This document shows positions 50,590 through 63,100 of a DNA stretch of 64,000 bases, one piece after another. Position 1 is the first letter of the stretch. Every line of letters starts with the position of its first letter. Source of the stretch: Euwallacea fornicatus (taxonomy: Eukaryota; Arthropoda; Insecta; Coleoptera; Curculionidae). The stretch is taken from NCBI RefSeq assembly GCF_040115645.1, contig NC_089541.1, forward strand, positions 5,332,001 through 5,396,000, given 5' to 3'. Below the pieces are notes generated by a model, which was given only the letters and a program-made list of their open reading frames with translations, did not search any database and was not told where the DNA came from. Made by a program: the position numbers and the translations under genes.

Positions 50590-53500
50590 GTAAGCGAGGA
50601 AAAAGCAGAAGATTGATGGCACTAAAACGGCCTCTCGTCCATAAAATAAATGCGAACAAGTCCCGATATCAGGAGATACATGGAACAGCAGCAGCGGCAT
50701 TAACTTCTTTGGGTCATAATTTCAAATGCAGCCATCAGTATCTGCCGTAAAAGAGCCGCTAGTTTGTCGATCTAGATTTGCAGCGGCTACTAACAACTAA
50801 CGTTCACTCGTGGGCCGCCTATCACGCTCGAATATCAAGTTTATGATGTATCTGGTTCAGTGGCATATACGAGGTGTTCAGCGCCGGCCCCAACCTTTTA
50901 TTATGTTGTATAAGCGCTGTTTTATCACTTATTAGCATAATGTCTAATGGCCCATTATGCCCGGGCTTTTGTGGATTGTTTACGGTCAGCGTTATACAAC
51001 TGAGCGTCGTCGGCGGACAATGCCCATCAACGCGATTACCGATGAACCGAAGGTTTACTCTATAAATCGCTGCACCATTAAACTTAATTTAATAACTGTT
51101 TTTTGACTTCCTCTAATGTTGTTCGAGCGAGAGAATTAATAAGCGTTTGTTTTTAGACTAAACCCATGTTCCACTTCCTAGGCACTAGACGGACAATTAC
51201 CAAAATAACGGTGGTTCCAATTCCGACGGCTCCTATCTTGAAGATTTCAAGAATTTGTCGGTACCACCGGTACCAATATTCGGGTCGCGAAATTGGCGGA
51301 ACGCCGTTAGAGTTCTTTGTTCAGATATTTATGTAAATTGCTATCAAAACATATCACTTGAAGTATATTATACAATCTTGCCGGTTTCCGGATGCTAGAC
51401 GCACAAACTTAAAAGTTCTTTGCCAATATGCAGCCAATGTGCTGTTTTATCAACGAGCAAACGGAGAGAGTAAAGTTAGATTTATCGCGTTCACGTCGAA
51501 TTCAGATTTGGCGTTGGCTTTGGCACTGATAGGTGAAAACCATACATTTCATTCTCATTTATATACGCTGTCGGATGAGAAGTTGGTGCTCAGCCACCCC
51601 AACTGAGCAACCGTTGAACATAAGCCAGTTTTATTTTCGCAGCTCGTAGCAAAATCGCAGCATAGCGTCTACGTTCAATAAAATAAGTCTTCGACGGCAC
51701 ATGACAAATAAGCATGTTTTGATCTGTGAAGAGAGGTCAAACATGAAACGGAGGGTAATATTTATCATATTTTATAAGCAGATGTTTAATAAATTACAAC
51801 ATAACCGTAATAAAATAATGAAAATTAAAGGTAATGCTAAAATCTGAAACTCCTAAACCTCCTCAAATTTGAATAATATATGTACGTAAATCGGGATATC
51901 AAGTTCTGTTACGATTACGACGCCGACACACCGAAGCCACCTCCAACGTCGAGTCTGGCTCAAATGTAGGTATAGATAAAGCAGTTTTAGGAAAAAAATC
52001 ATGCTTTTTTAAAACTCATGACGAAATATTACATTTAAACTTAGCGTTCATAATCGTTCTCGAGCGCATGCAGAGTGCGTTCGCCGAGTAGGTCGAGTCG
52101 TTTACAATGTTTATTCCCTATTTACTTTATCGAGCAACAGAGAACACCCGGCAAATTATGCTTTGACCATACAAAACGGTGAACGCGCCCCTGGAGTTAA
52201 TCGAATTTAAAAAATTATTACTTCCAAATTGCTACATCTCCTTCCATATTCTGTCCAGAGTCGAACGTATAATTTAAGGGTGGCTTAAATTTAATTAAAT
52301 TTTAGGAATATAATCAAATCGGCTGTAATAGCCGAAAGTGCTATGCTACTCTAAAACCTTGCTGAGGAACGAAGTGCGACCCTTACTGTGAGAAAACGCG
52401 AACTGTAGGAGGTCTGGAAGCTTAATTTTAATATTGACCAACTTTATATAACTACAAATACATAACTTGGAATTGTAAGCAATCTGAATTTGATACGGTC
52501 ATATCTGGAAATGAAGGTTAAATTGCCTCTGGGTCCTACTACGAATCTGAACATCGATAATTTCCGACTTTTCTAGCGGGAATTAATCAGGAATTTCGGG
52601 TAACGTGGACATACCTCGCTTTGTTAGTTCTGGCAATGATAGCTAAATTGACCTTAGAAGGTCTGCTCATTGCTTACAGAGTGTACGCCCAATGCAGTTT
52701 TGATTGGTTGGATCAAAAAGGAGCTGGGTCTTTAATTGTCCTCCAAATTTTTACCTTGATTTGGAGAATGGAAGAAGTAAAATTTTTTGTTACGGCTTAG
52801 TTTTTTTCCTATTGCATATACAGAGGCCGCGTTCAGCAGACTCAACAACTGTGAAACTCTTAGGATTTTTGTTGAACCATATTCTACATCTTTAAAATAG
52901 TAAGTTAAATGGGAACTAATTTGCCACTTTTGGTTGTGACTTTTAAAGTTCCACAACTGTTACTTCTGCCAGATGTGGACAACGTCCCGAAGTTGAACAT
53001 AATTGTGCCTCCCTATATAGCCGGTAAAATCCAAAACATACACACGCTCCCCAGTCCTTTTTGGTCAACGACGATATATTATTTTTCGAGACTAATGTCA
53101 ACAAAGCGTGGAAATGGGCGTCAAACCTATTTGCTGGAAAATAGGAATAAACCACTTATTATATACAGGGGCCCCGATTCCGTCGCGGCCCGATGCCATT
53201 TTAATGGTCGCATTTATGTCGCACGCTGCGAAATTGATTTCCATAAAGCTGGTAAAGTTCATAAAGCATGTATATGTGTTTAGGCCGTATCTGGAATACG
53301 CGCCATAATGTCGATGCCGATTTGCCGCTCGAGATTCGGACCGACCGATTAAAATCACACGGTTTCCGTTTTTGAATTGGGGCCGGTCAGTTTGAGCGTT
53401 GATTGATTGCTCTGCTTAAATGTTACCAGATTTGTTGGCTCCACGGAAATGGATTTGTTTAAACAGATGGGTCAGTAATGTCGTTGATTTGAGCCTTAAG

Positions 53501-56500
53501 CGTGACGAAAGAGGCACCTTAAATCCAGGATTATGTTTTAAGGTGCCGTAAGAACTTTAGGGTGGCAGTCCGGCACAGTTCCATCTATGGGAGGTAGTGT
53601 GAGTGTGTTACGCGAAGCTTAAAAAAATGTCACCACAGAATTATTAATTTTGCGAAAATGGGTATGTGGCAGCAAATGTACTTAAGATCTTAACAACAAT
53701 ATTAAATGCGGCATTGAGAAGTAATTTGTAAATAGATATTCTAATCCAATCTGTGAGGGCCAGCAGCAGAAGTTTTTCGACGCTCAGAAGAAGCTGCTAC
53801 ATGTTATGGCACATCATTCAATTTTTCCAAGATGTGTATCTACTGAAAGAGCTCTTTACTGAAATAACTATTGATACGCCTTTGAACCTACGCGCGTATT
53901 TTCCAATAACTAATAACCCATTGTGTAATGCAGCAAATAAGTTACAATTAGTACCATTTGTTTCACCTGATAAACAAAAGGAGCAGGAGATTGTAAATTG
54001 TCAGCCCGTGTTGAAAATATTGATTTAACTGCATTGATCATATATGAATTGTAGGCGTGGGAAGCTAAAAATGTGGTTGTTGTAAATTTGAACCGTAAAT
54101 ATCATTTTTTATTTTTATGCAGCGCAACTGAACAGCTGAATGACCACTGTGTTCTTGAAAAAATTTTTTTGAATGACACTTCCGCGTGAAATAACGTACT
54201 ACAACTAAAAAAACCTTCGGCGCAGCTTATCTAATAGGTATCGCATTTTCTTTGTTCGCCAAATAAAACAAAAAACTGGTATAACAACGTACGTACACTA
54301 ATTAGAATAAAAATCTTATTTGAATTTTAAATCAGGTCGTACTGTTACTGAAAATATTTCTATTGTCTGCCATAGTGACTAAGTTGAACCGAAGGTCAGG
54401 CCATTCATTGGCCGTCCACGGATTCTAATGGCCGACATAGAAACTATCCGATTACAGTCGTACCCACTGCCGAAATAGTACCCGGTTCCTACAATTTTAT
54501 TGGGCGGCATTTTGTGGGTGTTGTCTTCTATGACAAAGAATGCAGTATTTATATCGAATCAAAAATAGTTATTTAAGGGTTCTTTGATCTTGCAAATGGA
54601 AGATAAATGGTTCCTTTGTTGAAATAAGTTTCGCCTGTCCGTTTAGTAATCCTTCGAATCCCCAGGATATCAATAAATTATATATGATTAATCGGACAGT
54701 CAGCTAATTGTGTTTAGACGAATAAGAAACAAGGTCTTGTCCACATGCGAGCTTAGAAGTTTCGCAATCACCGTTAAGCTCTAATTGCTCTTATAATTGC
54801 TTCGGGTTGGCCAAAAGCACAAACCTTAAACTTCAATAATTGTTTTTGTATAGCTTTAAATTTCCAAAAAGATTTTTTTTCGTTGCTCAACCATCATTTA
54901 TTATTATTAAACATTTGAATTGTAAATTATATTCGCGAATAGTGTAGGGGTCACATCTGAAAATATTGGCCAAGGCCCCGTCGGCGCGAATAGTAATTAT
55001 CTCGTACCTACATCAAATGGTTGTTTAAAAAACCATTAGGAAATGGCCAATTGGAAATGGCTGAAAATAATGCTCACCTTGACATTTAGGGGCCGGTCTA
55101 ATCTGATGCTAATTTCCAATCGAACATAATTGAAAAGTTGTATTAGGATTTAATTATCATAAATTTAATTACCGCCATTTGGAAAAAATTTTAGTTTATA
55201 TGATGAGGTGTTTTCTAAGAAGAAGTCTTACATCAACGTCGCATACTTGATGACGTGCATTATTAGCAATACCTTCTAGATCACGCCAAAATAATGTTGG
55301 ATTTTTTATATTGCAAATGCGAAATGTCATAAATTTGGTATCGCAAGTGTTACCCTTTTGAAAATATGGTAAGTTCAGTGAGGTTGCGCGCACATTTTGA
55401 AACTTTGAAATGGAAGGAACTAAGGGACAAATAAAAAATTGATATGTTTGGAAATATCTACGTAAAAAATTTCGGAAAAAACAATGTCACTCAAACCTGA
55501 CAGTCATTTGTCACGACCCCTGTCATTCGATATGACAGAGGTAGAAAAGTTATCAAGTTCAAAGCACGAATTTTTCCAAAAAGTTTCGAACTAGAAAATT
55601 GAACCAGCACAAACAGGACTATTTGAAATAATAGATAATTTTATTTGTTCATTTAGTTTACGTTGCATCCCTGAACTCCATATATTAACGAACGACCTCT
55701 TTTAACGCTAATCAACAATACCAATGCACACCCATTCATCATCGATATTGCATATGCATTAGATCGATCGTAATGAAAATAATAATATTATAGTAATTAT
55801 TGCAAATTAATTATTATTATTGCCGTTAGCCTTATGTCTTACATATAGAAGTGCCAAGTTCATTACAAAAAGTGCATATCGTAACTTAATATTTGTCGAT
55901 ATTGGTGCCTAGGGCATAACCTCGTTCGAATTACTGCAGATTTTAGATTATAGTCCTAGATTCGAAGATTTTAATGCAGTGTCAACGTTAGATTCGATTT
56001 TATTATTCAGCGGAGACGCAACAGTTTGAAGAAATTTCATTTAAAAAATGTCAATAATTCCATTAATAAACGAGATTTCTTCAATTGATCTGAGAAATGT
56101 GTAAATTTATAGAAATGTTCTTCAATTGATCTCTTAAATGATTTGTGCTTTTGTGCATTTGAACATCCACAGTTATTTTGTAATACGTTACGAGCTTACA
56201 GTCTGATTGTGTAGGTTGATTCTATGAAAATTAATTTCTGTTTTAAAAATTCATTTATTAGAGCAAACTCCAAAAGAGTCGATTTGTAACCGATGCTATG
56301 TAATGGCTTTGGGTACCACGTCACTCAGTATGCGATGCTTAGCCATATCTTTGACGAAATGTATTTTTGTTACCAAATATTTATTCGGAGAGTAATATGT
56401 TTGCTTTAAATTTAACCCTGTTAGGTCCCTGAAATAAAGCAGCGTAGCTTTTTAAGTACAACGTCGCCGGAACCGAACGTGCAGAACCAAAATGCAAAAA

Positions 56501-56861
56501 ACCTCAGAACCAAATGCGATGTCAGAACTCCCGCGCCTCTTTCAGACCCACACTAATGACGATTTAGTTTTAGATAATCATCTAACTAGGCCATTTACGC
56601 CTAAATAATTTGCCGTGTTGATCGGCGTAATTTAAGAACGGTTTCGGGTTTTAAGCACGCTGATTTCGGTACTGTTGAATAGAGGCCACGGCGAGCCTAT
56701 TATAGATATAACCGGTATTTAGTTTTTTTCTATTTGCGTGATGTTGTTGAAAATTCACGGGTTTTGGGTTCCGTGAATGCACGCTGTCTAAAATTAGTAT
56801 TTTACCATTGCCTGTTGGGTGTTGTCAGTGGCGTATCGTGCAATGTAGATTTTTGTTTCAG
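50590..56861 (+). other. Eip93F: E93 intron 3 (6.3 kb)
   Basis: GTAAGC donor, TTTTTGTTTCAG acceptor, phase 0. It contains patches less AT-rich than the rest (about 50800-51060, 51890-52190, 53150-53400 and 56430-56700) that could be conserved regulatory sequence. Frames such as 52909-53283 (124 codons) and 53753-54028 (91 codons) show no known domain. No intact transposon was recognised. Confidence 0.6.
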
Positions 56862-57112
56862 AGTCCCCGCCCATCGGACTCGGATTCTTCAGACAGTGGC
56901 GGACGTAGTGGAGACGAAGCGGACGGCCGATCTTTATCGTCACCAACGCCACCGCCGCCTAGAATACCCGCCCAACTCGCCGGTCTGCCGCCCAACATGA
57001 CCTCGGTCGACGTGGCTTTCGCAGTGGCGGCGCTCACAGGAGGCACTCCTCCCGGGGTTTCCGGAGCGCCCCCTCTTCCCTTCTTCACGCCCAATATGCT
57101 GAATTCGAATTG
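56862..57112 (+). CDS. Eip93F: E93/Eip93F coding exon 4
   Basis: This exon encodes residues 164-246 plus two bases of Trp247. It starts in phase 0 after TTTTTGTTTCAG with SPRPSDSDSSDSGGRSGDE, a serine/aspartate-rich, probably phosphorylated and disordered stretch. A proline run (SPTPPPPRIPAQLAGLPPN) follows, then DVAFAVAALTGG and PPLPFFTPNMLNSN. It is strongly GC-rich with codon use typical of a conserved coding exon. The donor is AATTG|GTGCGT; joining to exon 5 restores NWYFANVA across the 55-bp intron. The open frame reading into the intron ends soon after, at 57233 in another frame of exon 5. Minus-strand frames here (56858-57179) are shadows. Confidence 0.88.
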
Positions 57113-57167
57113 GTGCGTTCGTCACATAATCAAAAATATTGATATTCACACTTATTTCACTCTGCAG
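57113..57167 (+). other. Eip93F: E93 intron 4 (55 bp)
   Basis: A minimal insect intron: GTGCGT donor, AT-rich body, TTTCACTCTGCAG acceptor, phase 2. Composition drops sharply from the flanking exons. Confidence 0.85.
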
Positions 57168-57371
57168 GTACTTTGCCAACGTGGCGCGTCAGTTCCAAGC
57201 GACAACAGCACCTCCCGCCGTTGCCGAAGTTGATAAAAACAATGGCGGAGGAGAACAGCCTCTTGACTTGAGTAAGGGGTCCAGTAACGCGTCCAACAGT
57301 TCGCCGGAACCCAAGACGAATGTCGCTAATAATATTAGGTTGCCGACATTGGAGGCCAAGCAAATATTCAG
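57168..57371 (+). CDS. Eip93F: E93/Eip93F coding exon 5 with CtBP motif
   Basis: This exon encodes residues 247-314 plus two bases. It reads WYFANVARQFQATTAP, then GGGEQPLDLSKGSSNASN and ends LPTLEAKQIFR (last codon split). PLDLS at residues 278-282 exactly fits the PxDLS docking motif for the CtBP corepressor, a known hallmark of E93/Mblk-1 and vertebrate LCOR. The donor is CAG|GTGAGA, phase 2; the in-frame stop just beyond shows that the exon does not continue. In family members the pipsqueak-type helix-turn-helix DNA-binding region follows such a segment, so it should begin in the next exon beyond this window. Confidence 0.9.
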
Positions 57372-58699
57372 GTGAGAGGGTCCAAAACAAGGCGAAAGAG
57401 ATTATCGCATACTGGATGACATCCATTACGTCAGTTGTCCGAATCTTCCCATCTAACCTAAGAGCTTGCAAAGATTTGCCGGATGCAGATCCGACTGTAC
57501 AAGTAAGGGTTAAGCTATGCTCAACTTCAGCTTCAACTCACTTGAGTCCTTCCATAAGAATCACGTTGCTGTCACAAATAAAGTTAATTTGACAGCAATC
57601 ATTTCCTTACGGGAGTAGGACATAAGTGAGCTAAAGCTTAATGATCGAGAAGGACATGATTTAGTAAACAATTGTTGATATTCCACTAAAATTAGTCCTA
57701 TTTTTTTGAACGGAAGGCTGCCATGTATTAGTACCCTTAAGACGTCATTTTGTCGCTGGAGATGCCGACTGCGCCGGGGCATGACGCATCTCCTTCGACA
57801 TCTCTCTGTTGTGACTTCGTCGGTTGGGAGAGTCCAGCCACTGGGGGACGGATTGGTAAGTGTCTTCCGTTGGAATCATTTCTACGGGGGCCCTGATCTA
57901 AATTTGGGCACTGAAGGGTCATCGTGTAGTCGACTTGGGGTTCAGACCGGCAGAAAATTGATCAGGTGTTTGACGATTGGATATATTCACTCTGTGGAGA
58001 GCTTCCTACTATATTCCCCAATGTGATCAACACATTGTGGAATGGTTTTTACCCAGATCTCCACAATTCAACGTTCGGTGAGCATGAGGCATACTAGCGC
58101 TAGTCCGGCATAATTAATAAAAAATAGTAATCATTTCGACGAGTGCGCCTAGCTCGACGGAAAGCTGTTGAAAACCAGAAAAAAAATGCATTTTATCCAC
58201 CGGATATCGCACTGATTTTTGGAAGTTCTAATGAAAGCTTTCCTAAATGTCACAATTGTATGCTGTTGCTCGTCACGCGAAATAAGAACATGCCGAATCA
58301 CAACGGTCTGACTTTCGCCATCATAAAGTCTTATTTAGGTCAAATTGCATCCCCAACTGGGATAAATCCGCAGACAAAGAAGGCGATCGTAAAAATGTGA
58401 AATATTTGAAATAACGTGTCCTCCAGACTTTGGCACTATTTTTGCAACAAAAATCACGTAATGGAGCACTTAAAGCCATAACCGTTTGTGACAAATATTT
58501 CGTTCGTGTTCACGCTGGTTCATTTTCGTATTACCCTGGAAAGATTCTAGATAAATGGGGCAATAAATGCGAAATATCAAGACGATATGACTCCATTTTC
58601 TGGAAATGGGATTTTTACGACTTATTTTAGCACATACACCGAATATTATAAAGGGAAAATGTGTTATTCTCTCTTACTGTTATTACGCCCTTTTCATAT

Positions 58700-60160
58700 G
58701 AATTCGGTGATTGTCTCCGAGCCTGAAGGGACTCTCTGAGGTCTAATGTTTTACAATGTAATAAAAATTAACTGAACAATAATTCTTCTCTGTCAAGAGC
58801 TTTTTGTAAAGCAGAGAAATCATTATGAGATCAGTTCAATTCAATGCGGTTTTGGAATCCGTTATCTATCTCCCAGCCGTTTGTCATATGTCTGTGATAT
58901 CATAGGTAATACTGTATACGACGAGATTAGCTTTGCTGAGCTTGATGGGTTTTGTTCAAAAGGGAAATTGACGGGAACATTACGGGCTACAGCTTTATTG
59001 AATGGAAGCGCTAGTTTCATGAAGAACGTCTTCATTAGCAAACATAATCCACTTTAATGTTTGCAAATTATTTCGGTATCTAGATCGACCAGAAATACAC
59101 TTACTTTTAAATCCCAATCGAGGTGGTGCTTTTACTTCCCGTCACATTGCGTCGATTTAAATTCTAAAGAAATTGCAGGCTTCTGGTATATATTTTAAAT
59201 GTATAATTAATGCCAATTTGTGATTCGTCTGTTTAGATACGGCTTCCGTTTGGATGCTGTTTTAAAAGGATGCACTTGTGTCTTGTATACTTGGGTAATT
59301 ATCACGATAACGAAAAACGAATTTCTCCTTTTCTAATAAATAATTTCACAATTTCTATAAGGTATATATGAGAAATGGTTTTTTCCACGTTGGTTTTCCA
59401 GGTCAGATTATTGTCACCCCAAAGTACCCAGTCATTAGTTTCAGTAGTAGGGATGTCCGGCACAGTGAAGGTTAATTGAATATTGGGTTCGTATTTATTT
59501 TCTTGAAAGAAACTAGATTTGTCCTATCAGAATTGACAGACATTCCTGTCTCAATACACCATTAGTGCTATATCGTCCTACAAGCAATTTGCATTCGGTC
59601 GCATATCGGCCCGGCTTCATCGCTAATTTATCGTCAGCGCACGATTGCACGCTGAATCCCTCGCGATCTGAAGCCTCTCCACAAAACCATCCAGCCGGAG
59701 ATGATTCCGGATTTCCTTTTGGTTGTCTCCCAAAATTTACCCATCTCGCAAACTGAGGTGGGGATTCTACACCATAAGAGCATCGTAAATGCTGCCGGCT
59801 CTTTCCTTATCGAATGTTTCTTCTATGTTCAAGACAGCTAGCATCATCTCTTTGTCTAAATACGTCTTCTATATTTTGTGCACTGCTGAATGGAGAGCTC
59901 TTTCTGTAGACTTTCTCTAGTCTTGCCATTGGGACGTTGATTGGCGGGCTGGTGCCTCAGTACTTCCTCTGTTCTGTATCGATCAATAATGGTTTTTCAC
60001 GTTTTAAGACACGCATATCTACGCTTGAGAGACGTGCCCGAGTAGCTTGCTAGGAACCGTGGTTTTACATGGGCACAATATACCCACGGCCCATTAGATG
60101 CTTCCTTCGTTCGGCGGTAGTTTCGACGTCCAGTTTTGTTGCGCTGGATCCCTCTCGGAA
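58700..60160 (-). mobile_element. Non-LTR retrotransposon remnant (Jockey/R1-like)
   Basis: Minus-strand fragments of a reverse transcriptase occur in the right order as coordinates fall. They are LKT*KTIIDRYRTEEVLRHQ near 60010-59940 (the LKTxERxxDRYIR-type block), RALHSAVHKI near 59910-59885, and LAVLNIEETFDKERAGSIYDAL near 59850-59780 (the LDIEGAFD-type catalytic block, first Asp replaced). CADDKLA follows near 59640-59618 (the YADD catalytic pair, Y to C). Then comes NKYEPNIQL near 59495, and NNLTWKTNVEK near 59410-59380 (the LTWKxHIE block). Several stops and frameshifts break it. No poly-A tail, 5' end or endonuclease was recognised; the lower limit is approximate. Confidence 0.75.
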
Positions 60161-63100
60161 AAAACGGTGTAGTTTGTTTTTCCAGCGAAGTGAATGTTTA
60201 AAAGAAGCTCCAAGAGCCCAATTGACTAAATTGATTTAAAAGTGAATTCTTAAAAATTACCTTTTTGATCATTTACCGATTGCTATTCATTGCCTTTGGA
60301 ATTTTTTTCTCTAATCCAGTGTTCTTTCCCCTATAGTTCCTGCTTCTTTAATTAGTCTAACTTTCATGCTTTCAATTGTACAAATTTTCCGTCCGACAAT
60401 GTCCAAATTGGACACAAAATAATTTCCGAGAATTCCTACATATGTATGTACAATACATTCACTGGTCTGTAGGGCGCAATTAAACAAATTTCTATCAAGT
60501 GGTGACAAAACACTATGAAATAAACCATTGTTTCTCTCGTCTTGGAACAAAAAAAAACAGCTCCCATCAGAGTTAAACGAACTGTCTCGGGGTGCTCTTA
60601 ATCTGAAAAGGGTCAATAACAAGCCATGAAAACATGTTGAACTGCTAAAAAAACGTCTTCTTTCTTGGGAATAATCCTTAATTTATCGGTCAAAAACTTT
60701 CCCTTATCACTGTGTACATTATTTGTGCGCGTCTTTACTCAATTTATTTGCTTTCTCGGAATTTTCGCTTTTTATGTCTGAAGTGCATAAAAATGGTGCC
60801 AACCGATGTTTGCGTAGCGGCAGAATGTGTAAAAATCCAACGGAAGTTCCATTGATGATAATGTTAAATGAGCAATTTAAGATTCTGTTATGTATTGGCA
60901 GATTGGTTCAGTTACCATATTCATATTAATCATCGCAGGCGATATTTCAAACTTAATGGCACTAAATAAATACATAAACTAGAGATGAAGATTTCATGCC
61001 AGCAAAAATCCAGGTCAAGTTGAATGCGAGAAAAGAGAACGCGAAAAGGACGGTGGCAAACTTGAATGTGTGCATATATGCGCCAGGTTTTAAAGACCTA
61101 TAAATATATGACACTCGCATTTGCATAAGGAAAATTACGCTTTATGTAAATGATATTGTGCATACGTGAAAAATGTTTAGATTTTCATATCCTAGAGAGA
61201 AATGGGTTTTCAATGTTTCGAACACCTATGGGGGGTATTGGTGGCAAAATCTGGGCACACACATACTCACAATGGGGCCGTTAAAGTCAAAATAAGATTT
61301 AAATCTGCCGAACAAAGACGTGGACTGAGGTGCGGCCAATAAACGACCGTGGTGCAGCTCTATGAACGTGAACGTTAATAAGTAGGTATGAGAAATAAAA
61401 ACCGAATAAAGCTCAACTCAACATCCTTTCGAGAAGTGTGGATTTCTGTGGTCGCCCTTGAGATGCCCGATTTTATCCATGTTACTAATTACACCTCTTC
61501 TGGTGCTTTTAGCGGCGATGATAAATCAATCGAGATTAAGGGTTATTAATCTGCAACTTCACAGCTGCCGCTAAGTTATGGACATTAAAATGTTTGAAAA
61601 TGCACATAGAGTTGGTTATGAATAATCTACTTAGCTGTTGATGGATATTTAATAGGTGGCAATAAAGAGGAAAATGTTTCAGAAGGTACAATAGTCGTAG
61701 CATTAACAGCCAACAAACTAATAGCTCTGATGAATTGCCATTAACTTGTAATGAAGATGGAGAAGTCTTGGGCATTTGAAAATTTTAGATTGTTGAATAA
61801 AATGCGTCGAAACATCAACACAGGAAGCGACGTCAACGTGATTGATCTGTGGAAATCTACTGCCATATGAAACATTGAAATACTCTAGAAATTTCGAACA
61901 CGAACTTAGAGAGATCTTGAATGATTTAGAAAAAACCTTAGATTTCTATAAGCTTTGAAGAATATTTTCAACACTTCTGGTTATCATCTTCCTGATTATG
62001 GCTAGTGGTTACGAACAATTGAATTTAATTCAACATACTATACAAATTTACATGGTAAGATTTCAATCTTCTCGACCCTATCAAACACTCTATGTTTTAA
62101 ATTCTAATTACTGAACCAAAAAAAGGAAAAATTTAACACTCCAGTAGATCTTGAAGAATCCACGAAACCTAACGAGAGAAAAATTTGTTCATTTGAACGT
62201 GCTGCACCACTACCTCAAGAAAACAACGATGCTCCCCAAACTTTATTAAAGCAACAAAAATGCACTTAAAAATAATTAGAACTTATAGATATTAATATCT
62301 CTCAAATTATCTCCAAACGAAAGTTGAGAATCGTAATTTATTTAGTTTACTAATGGAGGAGGTTCATATCGTTCACCACCCCCATACTTTCCTACCCAAT
62401 TGGTTGCTATTTCTGCTACTCTAGAGTTAGCAGTATAAACACAACTCGAAATATGCCTTTTTTCAGTTCCTGTGCGTGCCACGTGTGTATATTTAATGGA
62501 AAATCTGCCAGATTTGGTAACACGCCAGAAATGTTTTGGTTCGCTCCAAACAAGTCTGTCTGGAACAATTTCCAGATGTGCTGCCATATCGCATTTTTAG
62601 AGCCCGTGAATAATAAATAATTTTGAAAGCTGTAAAGTTTACTATGATTTGCGATTAAGTGAAGCTAACTCCGATTTTTTGGACAGATAGCCCGAATAGT
62701 TTGTGTCCTTTACGCTTATCTTTCATGGTACTTTTTCTAACTTGTTGCGTTTCTATAGATTGTTTGATAAAAATGCGTATTTTTACGTTACATGTAAATT
62801 AAGTGTTATACCTGTTATATTCCGAGTAAAAGCATCTTCGGATAGGTCGATAATTCTCGCAAAATAGGCCTGAACCATAATTTCGCTATGCACAAGCGCT
62901 AATTAAGCACCTGTTTGATGCTAACTGTGGTAAATTGGTAATAAAAATACACCGTAAAACAGAACCATAAAATTTCTAGCGTTTCAATAAATATAACAGC
63001 AATGACTTTGCTTGCATACAGTGAACCAGCAAACAAAGATTGGTATCAGTGACCGATAAAACTATACGATTTCAAGGATTCAAGGTGAGGATGATTCATC

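Noticed and set aside
50342..50700. Minus-strand frames of 105 and 113 codons
   Set aside because: They overlap E93 exon 3 in antisense; GC-rich coding exons often leave long shadow frames. Splice signals and phase support the plus strand.
52909..53283. 124-codon plus-strand frame in intron 3
   Set aside because: No recognised domain, overlapped by two long minus-strand frames, and no splice context; likely a consequence of the locally lower stop density.
56858..57179. Minus-strand frames of 78 and 79 codons
   Set aside because: Antisense shadows of E93 exon 4.
58143..58400. 85-codon frame as the next E93 exon
   Set aside because: The peptide does not resemble a pipsqueak helix-turn-helix and the flanks do not offer an acceptor and donor in phase 2.
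59565..59756. Plus-strand frame with balanced composition
   Set aside because: It is antisense to the reverse transcriptase remnant on the minus strand, which explains its base composition.
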